Source of the DNA: DATFYM01 sp035315065 | GTDB taxonomy: Bacteria > Acidobacteriota > Terriglobia > UBA7540 | Length of the DNA stretch: 61,462 nt | Direction of reading: 5' to 3' | Assembly (NCBI GenBank): GCA_035315065.1 | Contig: DATFYM010000050.1 | Span: 1 to 61,462 of the forward strand | Shown here: positions 8,878 to 16,608 of the stretch, in pieces | Numbering within the stretch: position 1 is the stretch's first letter | How the letters are laid out: the number at the start of each line of letters is the position of its first letter | Notes under the pieces: generated by a model | What the model was told of the DNA's origin: nothing | What the model saw: only the letters and a program-made list of their open reading frames with translations | Database searches by the model: none | Made by a program: the position numbers and the translations under genes

Positions 8878-9000
8878 AGAGCCTTCAACGCAGAGACACG
8901 GAGGCACAGAGAAGAATCGGGAGCATTCGCAAACGGGAGATATCTTCATATCCTCCTCGGTCTCTTCTCTATGTCTCTGTGCCTCCGTGGTAATTCTCCG
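8878..9000. repeat. Inverted repeat of the GACACGGAGGCACAGAG type
   Basis: The left arm near 8887-8911 carries GAGACACGGAGGCACAGAG and the right arm near 8967-8992 carries the reverse complement, CTCTGTGCCTCCGTGG. Such arms would fold into a long imperfect hairpin. The same word is scattered in many environmental bacterial genomes; function unknown. Confidence 0.7.
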
Positions 9001-9055
9001 CGCCTTCTGCGGCCCTTTCGGGGTTCGGTCGGGCGCAACCCAAAGTCTGCGAGGC

Positions 9056-9480
9056 CAATCTATTGATTCGACGACGGTTGATCGCCAATTTTCCAAGTCG
9101 GAGACGCCACGCCACGCTGAATTTAAAGGACTTACTAGCCACACTTTCTTTCCACCCGACGAGCGTCGGATCACCTTTTTCGGGGTCTCGCCGGGCCACT
9201 GAAACGTGGCGAGGGCAATCTATTGATTCCGAAGTGGTTTGTTGGCAGAATTGCTGACGAGAACAGGCGAAGGTTCGCTCAATCTAAAGGACTTGCTAAC
9301 CGTATTTCCATCGAGCTGTCGGGTGACCTTTTGGGCCTTTGTCGAGCGAGCGAAGCGTGACGAGGGGTATCTATTGATTCCGCTAGGGTTGTTTGCCAAG
9401 TGTCGGAGGAGCGCGGCCGAAGGCCTACTCAATCTAAAGGACTTGCTAACCGTTCCTCGCCGAGCCTTGGCCGCTTATTT
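9056..9480. repeat. Tandem ~155-bp repeat, almost three copies
   Basis: Each unit begins with ATCTATTGATTC (9058, 9218 and 9369) and contains AATCTAAAGGACTTGCTAAC about 60-80 bp later (first copy AATTTAAAGGACTTACTAGC). It ends with a CGAG...TCGG...CCTTTT...GTCGAGCG...CGAGGG block. Spacings are about 160 and 151 bp; the third copy is cut short. Reading frames are not conserved between units, so this looks non-coding. Confidence 0.75.
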
Positions 9481-9494
9481 GAAAACGAGCCCGT

Positions 9495-9690
9495 CTTGAG
9501 GCCTCTTTTTTCGTGCAGAATCGTGCCAAATTCCGCCATTTTCCGACAAAAACGTGCAGATAATGGCAGAAAATCGGGGGTCTTTCGCGACCCATTTTAC
9601 CAGAACTGAGGGGTGGGGACTGAGAACCGAAAACTGGGAAAGTGGGAAGAAATGCCTTTCGCCCTTTCGGGGCTTTGGAGGCATTTTTCA
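9495..9690. repeat. Diverged direct repeat, right copy
   Basis: Matches 8640-8820 in the same orientation: CCATTTTCCGACAAAAACGT, GTGCAGATAATGGCAGA, TTTCGCGACCCATTTTAC, then a GGAGGCATTTTTCA block. With the left copy it bounds the tandem array. Confidence 0.5.
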
Positions 9691-9870
9691 CACTTTCTGA
9701 GAACTAACTAATCACGCCGATGTATAATGCTATCTCGGAGGGCCGAATGGTCAAGCCTAGAGTTAGGCCCAGCCTTGCCGCGTTCGCAGGCCGGATGACC
9801 GCATCGCCGTCACTTCACTCTTTTCGCCTAGCCGGCCGCCTGGAAATGTGCTAGATTGATCTATGTCGTT

Positions 9871-10692
9871 ATGGCTCTGATTGCGCCGGCATTGCTGGCT
9901 GCCGATTTTGCGCGCCTGGGAGAAGCCCTCGACACTATCGAGAGTTCGGGCGCCACCATGGTCCACGTGGACGTGATGGACGGTCACTTCACTCCCCAGA
10001 TCACGGTGGGCCAACCGGTGGTGAAGAGCCTGCGGCAGAGGACCCGGCTATCGCTTGACGTTCACCTGCTGATTGAGCGGCCGGAACGGTACGCGGCCCA
10101 ATTTGTAGAGGCGGGGGCGGACCGGCTGGCCGTACACCCGGAAGCGACCACCCAGTTGCACCGCGTCCTGGAGTTGATTCGCGCGCGCGGCGCCAAGGTG
10201 GGCGTGGCGCTGAACCCGGCCACGACGGTCGGTTCGGTGGCCGACGTACTCGGCGAGGTGGATTTTCTGACTATCCTTTGCGCCGACGCCGGAGCTGATC
10301 TGGGACAGCCGCCGATGCGGCGCGGCAGCAAGCAGAGTACTGCTGCCGACCATGGCGCCGGCGAAGCGCAGGGAGCGATCGCACTGCAAGGGGCACTACA
10401 AGGAATCGCACAAAGTGATGGGCAGGCAAGGGTAGACCCAGTGCCAGCAAGGCCCATTCCCGCGTCGCTGAGCAAGATTCGCGCGGCGGTGAGGGCGCGC
10501 CAGGAGCAACGCCTGGCCTTTGCGATCATGGCGGAAGGGGGCGTCACCTTCGAGAGTTGTCAAGAACTGGTGCGCGCAGGAGCGGACATCCTTGTGGCCG
10601 GTTCTGCCATCTTTCATACGGACAACCCAAAGACGCGGCTAAGGGAACTCATCCGGCTGGCGGCCGGCGCTGGCTCGGAGCGGCGGACTTAG
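9871..10692 (+). CDS. rpe: Ribulose-phosphate 3-epimerase homologue, atypical
   Basis: Rpe interconverts ribulose 5-phosphate and xylulose 5-phosphate in the pentose phosphate pathway. I start at the ATG at 9871, which gives the normal N-terminus ALIAPALLAADFARLG. Present are HVDVMDGHF, LDVHLLIERPE and the phosphate-binding end AGADILVAGSAIF. Three conserved features deviate. The serine of IAPSLLSAD is alanine. The MSVNPGFGGQ loop is missing and replaced by an insertion of about 50-60 residues rich in Ala, Gln and Gly. The catalytic Asp of the DGGV motif is Glu (AEGGV). The insertion includes a palindrome at 10323-10348. It may be a neofunctionalised or decaying paralogue; the fold assignment is secure, the activity is not. 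Confidence 0.8.
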   Translation: MALIAPALLAADFARLGEALDTIESSGATMVHVDVMDGHFTPQITVGQPVVKSLRQRTRLSLDVHLLIERPERYAAQFVEAGADRLAVHPEATTQLHRVLELIRARGAKVGVALNPATTVGSVADVLGEVDFLTILCADAGADLGQPPMRRGSKQSTAADHGAGEAQGAIALQGALQGIAQSDGQARVDPVPARPIPASLSKIRAAVRARQEQRLAFAIMAEGGVTFESCQELVRAGADILVAGSAIFHTDNPKTRLRELIRLAAGAGSERRT

Positions 10693-10735
10693 GACGTAGC
10701 GGAGATAGGTGTTGGAAGGTGTGAAAAATTAGCAG

Positions 10736-10806
10736 CCGCGGATTAGCACGGATTCGCGCGGATCAAAACAAAAGACTTATCCGTACCAATCCGTGTCGAT
10801 CCGTGG
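10736..10806. repeat. Inverted repeat of the CCGCGGATTAGCACGGATT type
   Basis: The left arm CCGCGGATTAGCACGGATT and the right arm AATCCGTGTCGATCCGTGG are imperfect complements across a loop of about 30 bases. It lies between rpe and bamD. Confidence 0.7.
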
Positions 10807-10891
10807 CCGGAACCGATTTTTTTTCACAGCTTCTGAAGTCGAGATTGGCGTCACCCTGTTAGTTAGGGCGAGCCGGCGAATAGAGAAGCGA

Positions 10892-12211
10892 ATGCACAAG
10901 CTAAAACCGAGAGATTTCTTCGCCGTCGCCTGCCTCTTGGCAGCGGCGGTGATCTTGCTGCCCGGATGCATCGTTCTGCGCATTCAACACAACAGGCAGG
11001 TGGCGAAGACCGGGGTGAACCCGGGCGACCAGCCGGACAAGATCCTGTTTGAGAAAGCCGACAATGAAATCCAGCACGGCCGCTACGACGTGGGCCGCCT
11101 AACGCTCCAGACCTTGATCAACACGTATCCGGACAGCGAGTACTTGGCCAAGTCGAAGCTGGCCATTGCCAACTCCTACTACCAGGAGGGCGGCATCTCG
11201 GGGCTCACGCAGTCTGAGGCTGAGTACAAGGATTTTATCACCTTCTTCCCTACGGCCCCGGAAGCGCCCGAGGCGCAGTACCGGGTGGGCATGGCGCATT
11301 TTCGGATGATCGGCAAGCCGGACCGCGATCTCGCGGAAGCGCAAGCGGCCGAAATCGAGTTCAAGGAATTCCTGCTGAAGTACCCGGACAGCCCGTACAT
11401 GCCGCGCGTGAAGGCGCGGTTGCGCGAGGTGCAGGAACTGGTGGCGGAAGGAGACTACATCATCGCCCGCTTCTATTACCAGAAAAGCGCGTATCTGGCG
11501 GCGCGGGGCCGCTTCATGGAAATCGCCGATCAGTACCCCAACTACAGCCAGGCCGACAGTGCCTTGTGGTACTTGGGCCAGACGCTGGAGCACTTAAGAG
11601 CGCCCAAGGCCGCCGCACCCTATTACGCGCGCCTGCTCAGGACCTACCCCCTCAGTCCCTATTCCAAGGCCGCTAAGGGACGGCTGGTCGCCATGCACGA
11701 GGAGGTTCCACACGCGACCAAAGCGGTGCTGGCGAGGGCGAGAGCGGACGAGTCAATGCGCCAGCGCGCGCATCGCGACATCTTAGCCAAGATGACCGGC
11801 GCGATGGCGGGGTCGCCCAACTTGAGTCAGACGCGGCACGGCCCGGCGATTCTCGGCAATCCCAAAGCTACCACCACGGAAGCCTCCAACGCGCCCGGTC
11901 CCGCACCCGGAGGCGCGAACATCGCCGTGCAGACGGTTCCCGACACCACGCTGAACGCTCCCGCGAAACCGGCCGAGCCGAAGGCCACCGACAGCGCCAA
12001 CAGCACCAAACCGGACTCCGCCGCGCCCGAGGCGCCGGCCAAACCGCAGGAGATCCAGAATCAGGACAAGTCCGGGGATAAGTCTGAGACGAAGGCGGAG
12101 GATAAGCCTGACGATAAGTCCAAGGCGGGCGCCAACTCCCAAGCCCCTCCCGACGCACCCGCGAAAAAGAAGGGCAAGCTGCACTTCTTGAAGAAACTCA
12201 ACCCGTTTTAG
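10892..12211 (+). CDS. bamD: Outer-membrane assembly lipoprotein BamD-like (TPR)
   Basis: A lipoprotein with tetratricopeptide repeats, related to BamD, the essential outer-membrane lipoprotein that helps BamA insert beta-barrels. Starting at the ATG at 10892 gives a signal peptide with hydrophobic core VACLLAAAVILLPGC; the cysteine is the lipidation site. Residues ~50-290 hold repeated helical pairs with the BamD-type pattern of a sequence such as TYPDSEYLAKSKLAIANSYY and FLLKYPDSPYMPRVKARL. The last ~130 residues form a disordered tail rich in Ala, Pro, Lys and Asp, ending in a basic KKKGKLHFLKKLNPF. That tail is longer than in proteobacterial BamD. Stand-alone gene with a word-type hairpin just after its stop. 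Confidence 0.82.
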   Translation: MHKLKPRDFFAVACLLAAAVILLPGCIVLRIQHNRQVAKTGVNPGDQPDKILFEKADNEIQHGRYDVGRLTLQTLINTYPDSEYLAKSKLAIANSYYQEGGISGLTQSEAEYKDFITFFPTAPEAPEAQYRVGMAHFRMIGKPDRDLAEAQAAEIEFKEFLLKYPDSPYMPRVKARLREVQELVAEGDYIIARFYYQKSAYLAARGRFMEIADQYPNYSQADSALWYLGQTLEHLRAPKAAAPYYARLLRTYPLSPYSKAAKGRLVAMHEEVPHATKAVLARARADESMRQRAHRDILAKMTGAMAGSPNLSQTRHGPAILGNPKATTTEASNAPGPAPGGANIAVQTVPDTTLNAPAKPAEPKATDSANSTKPDSAAPEAPAKPQEIQNQDKSGDKSETKAEDKPDDKSKAGANSQAPPDAPAKKKGKLHFLKKLNPF

Positions 12212-12214
12212 AAA

Positions 12215-12297
12215 CAGTGGTTAGTGGTTAGTGACTAGACAAAAGAGAGCGCTAGGCCTTTATGACTAGCCACTAGCCACTAACCACTAGCCACTGC
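12215..12297. repeat. Word hairpin, AGTGGTTAGTGG family
   Basis: The left arm carries CAGTGGTTAGTGGTTAGTGA and the right arm ACTAGCCACTAGCCACTAAC plus more. Each arm is a degenerate tandem of a roughly nine-base word. It lies between convergent bamD and asd, four bases after one stop and four before the other. A related pair of arms lies at 22508-22590. It could act as a bidirectional terminator, though a T run is lacking. Confidence 0.8.
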
Positions 12298-12300
12298 TTG

Positions 12301-13350
12301 TTAGTCGAGGTATCCTTCCGACTTCATCAGTTCAGCGTTGAGCAAGGCGGCGCCGGCCGCGCCGCGGATGGTGTTGTGACTGAGCGCCGTGTACTTGAAC
12401 TGGAGAACATTGCAAGGGCGAGCGCGTCCCACCACGGTGGCCATGCCGTGCTCGACGTTGACATCGAACTTGGGCTGCGGCCGGTCGTTTTCCAGGCGGA
12501 CCACGATCGGATGCTCGGGTGCGAAGGGCAATCCCCGCTCCTGGGGCAGAGAACGAAAGCTGCGCCAGGCCGCCGTCAGATCGTCAAGCGACGGGCTCGA
12601 TCGCAGTTTCACCGAGATCGACTCCATATGGCCGTCCTCCACCGGCACGCGGTTGCAGTGGGCGCTGACGGCGAAGGCTCCGGGCTCCACGTGCCCGTCC
12701 ACCAGTTTGCCCAGCAGTTTCTGGGTTTCGGCCTCAACCTTCTCTTCCTCTTTGGCGATGTAGGGGATCACGTTGCCCAGGATGTCGAGTGTCGGCACAC
12801 CCGGGTAGCCGGCGCCCGAAACCGCCTGCATGCTGGTCATCAGGACCTTCTCCAGGCCGAACGCCCGATCGAGCGGGGCTAGCGACATCGCCAGACCCAC
12901 GGTGGTGCAGTTAGGGTTGGTGACGATCATTCCTTTCCAGCCGCGACGCTGGCGCTGCGCTCGAAGCAGGGCGAGATGGTCAGGATTGACCTCCGGAATC
13001 AGGAGCGGAACGTCCGGCTCCATGCGGAAATTGGACGAATTGGAGATGACCACGTGGCCGGCGGCGGCGAACTCGCGCTCCACCTCGCCCGCCACTTTGG
13101 AATCGAGCGAGGAGAAGAGCAGCAGGGGTGCGCCGCTCGGTTTGCATTCGTGCACCGGGAGGCGGCGCGCACTTTCCGGCATGGGGTCGCGCAGGCGCCA
13201 CGAGCAAGCCTCCGAGTACGACTTGCCGGCCGACCGGTCCGAGGCCGCGAGCCACGCCAGATGAAACCAGGGGTGACCTTCGAGGAGGCTCACAAATCGC
13301 TGCCCCACCATGCCGGTAGCGCCCAGAATTCCGACTTCGAGTTTGTTCAC
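12301..13350 (-). CDS. asd: Aspartate-semialdehyde dehydrogenase (archaeal/fungal type)
   Basis: Reduces aspartyl phosphate to aspartate semialdehyde with NADPH, a branch-point step for lysine, threonine, methionine and diaminopimelate. I choose the GTG at 13350, giving NKLEVGILGATGMVGQRFV directly, with AAAGGAA upstream. The nucleotide-binding GATGMVGQ is near residue 12, the active-site cysteine is in TNPNCTTVG, and SMQAVSGAGYPG and SAHCNRVPV with downstream HMESISV match the archaeal/fungal subfamily. Downstream of, and on the same strand as, an M20 peptidase. Confidence 0.93.
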   Translation of the reverse strand: MNKLEVGILGATGMVGQRFVSLLEGHPWFHLAWLAASDRSAGKSYSEACSWRLRDPMPESARRLPVHECKPSGAPLLLFSSLDSKVAGEVEREFAAAGHVVISNSSNFRMEPDVPLLIPEVNPDHLALLRAQRQRRGWKGMIVTNPNCTTVGLAMSLAPLDRAFGLEKVLMTSMQAVSGAGYPGVPTLDILGNVIPYIAKEEEKVEAETQKLLGKLVDGHVEPGAFAVSAHCNRVPVEDGHMESISVKLRSSPSLDDLTAAWRSFRSLPQERGLPFAPEHPIVVRLENDRPQPKFDVNVEHGMATVVGRARPCNVLQFKYTALSHNTIRGAAGAALLNAELMKSEGYLD

Positions 13351-13369
13351 GTTGGACGATTCCTTTCTT

Positions 13370-13498
13370 GAAATGCTGAATGATGAATTATGGAGGATGA
13401 ACGAAGACAAGAAAAACGTGGATCCTGGTTAGTGGTAAGTGCAACGCCACTCCTTATTATCTTTGTTCATCATTTATCATTCACTCATAATTCGTCGT
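13370..13498. repeat. Word hairpin, TGCTGAATGATGAATTATG family
   Basis: The left arm reads AAATGCTGAATGATGAATTA and continues to about 13407. The right arm near 13464-13495 carries TTCATCATTTATCATTCACT and CATAATTC. The right arm overlaps the end of the M20 peptidase gene and encodes its last residues (TTNYE) and stop codon. Related arms lie near 41020-41048 and 59158-59252. Confidence 0.75.
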
Positions 13499-14485
13499 TT
13501 TCTTCAGCCGCTTCACAAGCTCACAGTATAAATCGACTGCGCACAATAAGTCCTCTTTCCGCACGCACTCGTGGTCGGTGTGGGCGACGGCGATGGAGCC
13601 GGGCCCCAGCAGCAGGGGGCGTCCCCAGCGCGAGAGCGACGGGAGGTCCGTGGTGAAAGCGACGAGGTTCGTTTCGAAACCGTCGAGGCGCTCCATCCTC
13701 ATTACCGGCGTGTCTTTGACGAACTCAAGTTCGCAGCGGCCGGCGAGGACGGATGCGATCTGGCGGCGCAGATCGGTGGAATCGGTCACCGTGCGGATCA
13801 TGATGCGGGCCTCTGCCTCGTCCGGGATCACATTGGCCGCGCGGCCACCGGAGATCACACCGATGTTGGCCGTCGAGGTCCCCAGGACGAAATCGCGGGG
13901 AAGTGGCAGGTGGCGGAAGTCGTCCAGGACGTCGAGCAGCCTGTCGATGGCGGACTCGCCCAGGTCGGGATAAGCCGAATGGGCCGTCTTGCCGTGGGTC
14001 CGCACTTGAAGCTGGAGGCATCCTTTGGTGGCAATTGCCAGCTTGTTCTCGGTCGGCTCGCCGTTGATGATGAACCTGGCGCCGCGCGGCGACTGGTTGG
14101 CCACCTGCGCCCCGTCGCTGGAGGTCTCTTCACCCACCAGAAACATCAGGCCGAAGTCGCGCACGCCCCCGGCGATGAGACGCTCCGCCGCGGTCACCTG
14201 CGCCGCCACGATACCCTTGGCGTCGCAAGCCCCCCGGCCGTGGATCCACTCGGCATCCTCCCGGGCCGGGAAAAAGGGCGGAACCGTGTCGAAGTGGGTG
14301 CTGAGAACCACTTCCGGTGTCCCGCAGAACGCCAGAACGTTGGAGCGCCCCGGGCTCACCGGCTGCAGTTCGACCGCGAACCCGCGTGCGTCCAACGTCG
14401 CTCGCAGGAACTCTGCGCAGGGGCCCTCATGGCCGGTTACGGAGTCGATATCGACCAACGCCTTCGTCAATTCGAATAATTCCAT
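13481..14485 (-). CDS. M20-family metallohydrolase (DapE/ArgE/LysK-like)
   Basis: A zinc-dependent amide hydrolase, 334 residues. Zinc and catalytic motifs are visible in order: STHFDTVPP, GRGACDAKG, VGEETSSDG with the catalytic Glu, and HTDHE near the C-terminus. A dimerisation domain sits between roughly residues 160 and 270 (KGCLQLQVRTHGKTAHSAYP). Its neighbour asd makes aspartate semialdehyde, so a role in lysine or arginine biosynthesis (succinyl- or acetyl-diaminopimelate or ornithine deacylation) is plausible, but substrate cannot be read from sequence. The extreme C-terminus is encoded by repeat DNA. Confidence 0.85.
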   Translation of the reverse strand: MELFELTKALVDIDSVTGHEGPCAEFLRATLDARGFAVELQPVSPGRSNVLAFCGTPEVVLSTHFDTVPPFFPAREDAEWIHGRGACDAKGIVAAQVTAAERLIAGGVRDFGLMFLVGEETSSDGAQVANQSPRGARFIINGEPTENKLAIATKGCLQLQVRTHGKTAHSAYPDLGESAIDRLLDVLDDFRHLPLPRDFVLGTSTANIGVISGGRAANVIPDEAEARIMIRTVTDSTDLRRQIASVLAGRCELEFVKDTPVMRMERLDGFETNLVAFTTDLPSLSRWGRPLLLGPGSIAVAHTDHECVRKEDLLCAVDLYCELVKRLKKTTNYE

Positions 14486-14794
14486 GGTCTCTAACGTTAG
14501 CCCAGTCGCAACGAGCTTGACAAGAGAGACAGCACTCGGCTACCGCTTTGCCCGGTGGCACGCAACTACGCGATTTTGCTGGCCTTTTTTCGTCAAGTGT
14601 GCTAAGATAGTTTTGAGTTTGTAAGTAGCTATCCGGATTCGGGGTCGTTTTCCCGGCACGCGAGGTTTTGTCGTCGCCTCCTCCTGACAAAGGGTCACCG
14701 AGGCACACGAACCGAAGGCTCGTTTTTCGGATGGCGAGAGTGATCGACGGAGGGAGGCCGTCGGCGCTCACAGGCTCGACATGGAGGAATCTTT
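14486..14794. other. Intergenic stretch with a candidate promoter
   Basis: 309 bases between the divergent M20 gene and the tudor-like gene. TAAGAT near 14603 resembles a -10 box and would leave a leader of roughly 180 bases ahead of the small gene. I see no riboswitch consensus or coding region. Confidence 0.25.
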
Positions 14795-15010
14795 ATGAAT
14801 CTCAAGCCAGGACAATACATTCATCACTTCAAGTATGGAAACGGGACGATCGTGGAGCGCGACGACGAGAGGATCACGATCGATTTTGACACGGCGGGCA
14901 CGAAAAAGTTCGTCACTTCCCTGGCCGCCTTCGAGGTTGCGGAGGGCGAAGCTCCCAAGAAGAAGCGCCCCTCCGCCCGTCGCCGCACCAAAGTGGCTGC
15001 CACAGCATAA
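14795..15010 (+). CDS. Small tudor/KOW-like domain protein
   Basis: 71 residues preceded by a good AGGAA ribosome-binding site. The pattern GQYIHHFKYGNGTIVERDDE and then ITIDFDTAGTKKFVTSLAAFE resembles the C-terminal tudor-like domain of UvrD/PcrA helicases, a beta-barrel that contacts RNA polymerase. It is followed by a basic tail, KKKRPSARRRTK. A free-standing copy with a basic tail could bind RNA polymerase or nucleic acid. Acidobacterial genomes carry such small proteins; I do not know an assigned function. Confidence 0.75.
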   Translation: MNLKPGQYIHHFKYGNGTIVERDDERITIDFDTAGTKKFVTSLAAFEVAEGEAPKKKRPSARRRTKVAATA

Positions 15011-15234
15011 AGTGGAGGCAGGGAGAGATCAGATCGCTCTCATCGAGTGCTGGACCCATTTCAGTGATTCAGTCAGGGGAAGATTGCCAGAATGATGGAG
15101 CAGGTCAATGTCCTCGCAAACCTTGGGGTTCTCGCGCAATCTTCCCCAGTTTTTCTCGCCCCAGTCCCAGTCTTGACCGTTTTCGTGCACAAGGGAGCAG
15201 GTCTGGTGTTCCGCGCCGGTTCTCGCCGCCCCGT

Positions 15235-15311
<77 letters not shown>

Positions 15312-15501
15312 GTTCCTTATTAGCAACAATGAGCGGCCGGATTGAGCGTGCGACGTGAACAAGTATCCCTAAGCCGAGCTCGACGGAAAGCCGTGGACGG
15401 GCGTGGAGCGCAAGTTCTCATTCCAGGACGTCGAGGCGAAGTAGGGGAACGGTTCAGCCCACAGCCGCCGACACACTGAGGTTCGGGAATTGCCCGAGAA
15501 A

Positions 15502-16479
15502 CTACAGCGCCGCAACGAACAGATTCTGGGCGAAGGGCCATTCCTCGTCGATCCACTGCGCGTCACAACGGAACCCAGTGCGCTCCGCCATGCCGAACAT
15601 CTCCTCCGCACTGTATTTGTGCGAGCTTTCCGTCCAGATCGTTTCTCCTTCTTGCAGTTGAACTGAGAATCCTGCCCGGCGGATGCTGACCGTCTGACCG
15701 GCAGTGGAGCGAAGGTGCATCTCGATGCGCCGCTCTTGGGAGTTGTAGCACGCGAGGTGGTGGAAGCGTGAGAGGACGAAATCGCCGTCGAGCTCGCGAT
15801 TGATCCGGGCCAACAGGTTCAGATTGAAAGCGGCGGTCACACCCGCCGGATCGTCGTAGGCCAGTATCATCTGGGGAATGGGTTTCACCAGATCGGCGCC
15901 CAGCAGGAGCGCGTCACCGGGAAGCAATTCCTGGCGCACGTTGCGCAGGAAGCGTCCGCCGGGCTCGCGGTCGAAGTTGCCGATCGAGCTACCCAAGAAT
16001 AGCACCAAGAGGCGCTCGCCCTGGGCGCGCCGCGATGCGACCTTGGCGAGGCCGTCGAGATACTCTTCCTCCAGCCCAACGATGCTGACCGATTTCAAGT
16101 CGCCCAGCTCGCGGGCGCACATGGCGAGCGCTGCGGCTGAGATCTCGATGGGATGATATGTCGTGGGCTCGTAGCGGGTGAGTGCCTCCAGAATCCAACG
16201 GGTTTTCTTGCCGCTACCGCTGCCCAGTTCCGCCACCACCACCCGGCCCGGAAGGCGCGCAGCGATTTCGCCGGCGCACCGTTGCAGCAGACGGGCATCA
16301 GCTCGCGTGAGGCCGTATTCCGGAATGACGCTGATCACTTCAAAAAGCGCCGAGCCGACCTCGTCATAAAGATACTTCGAGGGCAACTCCTTCTGGCCCG
16401 TCGTCGAGAGGCCCGCCCGGACTTCTTCCGCAAATCGGGCGACGGGTTCCGCGATGAGAGCAGGTGCAGAAACAGGCAT
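15502..16479 (-). CDS. egtD: L-histidine N(alpha)-methyltransferase
   Basis: EgtD trimethylates histidine to hercynine using S-adenosylmethionine, the first step of ergothioneine synthesis. Family landmarks are LPSKYLYDEVGSALFE near residue 32, ITPEYGLTRAD-type IPEYGLTRAD, the SAM site VAELGSGSGKKT, FLGSSIGNF, and the C-terminal ESSHKYS that helps bind substrate. 325 residues, the usual length. It lies downstream of egtB on the same strand, separated by a word hairpin that fills the intercistronic gap. Confidence 0.95.
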   Translation of the reverse strand: MPVSAPALIAEPVARFAEEVRAGLSTTGQKELPSKYLYDEVGSALFEVISVIPEYGLTRADARLLQRCAGEIAARLPGRVVVAELGSGSGKKTRWILEALTRYEPTTYHPIEISAAALAMCARELGDLKSVSIVGLEEEYLDGLAKVASRRAQGERLLVLFLGSSIGNFDREPGGRFLRNVRQELLPGDALLLGADLVKPIPQMILAYDDPAGVTAAFNLNLLARINRELDGDFVLSRFHHLACYNSQERRIEMHLRSTAGQTVSIRRAGFSVQLQEGETIWTESSHKYSAEEMFGMAERTGFRCDAQWIDEEWPFAQNLFVAAL

Positions 16480-16493
16480 GAGACCCTTTCGAC

Positions 16494-16608
16494 TTTCGAA
16501 AATCGAAACTGGAAATTCGAAGCTCGAAACTGAAACGGGTGTAGGACGAATTTCGAGTTTCTATTCTCGAGTTTCGAGTTTCGATTTTCGAGTTTCCAGT
16601 CTCGAACT
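16494..16608. repeat. Word hairpin, TCGAAACTCGAAA family, between egtB and egtD
   Basis: The left arm carries CGAAAATCGAAACTGGAAAT and CGAAGCTCGAAACTGAAAC. The right arm carries TTCGAGTTTCGAGTTTCGAT and TCGAGTTTCCAG. It begins directly at the egtB stop codon and ends ~15 bases before the egtD start, so it is transcribed within the operon. Confidence 0.85.

Larger units (their letters stand above)
7870..9855. other. Long gene-poor stretch with several repeat classes
   Basis: About 2 kb with no coding region I trust. 8030-8130 has two short GC-rich palindromes of the type CCGCCCCTCCGGGG and CCGCCCCTGCCGGGG. Around 8300-8480 a frame reads AAEKDVSNMLWQERMLELEY, which resembles a fragment of a real protein, but it lacks a clear start and family. 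The remainder is taken up by the repeats listed separately. Confidence 0.5.

Noticed and set aside
12215..12297. Ordinary rho-independent terminator
   Set aside because: The stem is long and imperfect, built of tandem words, and lacks a T run; termination remains possible but is not shown.
13351..13410. N-terminal extension of asd
   Set aside because: It would be translated from the TGAATGATGAATTATG repeat; the GTG at 13350 has the ribosome-binding site and gives the family N-terminus.
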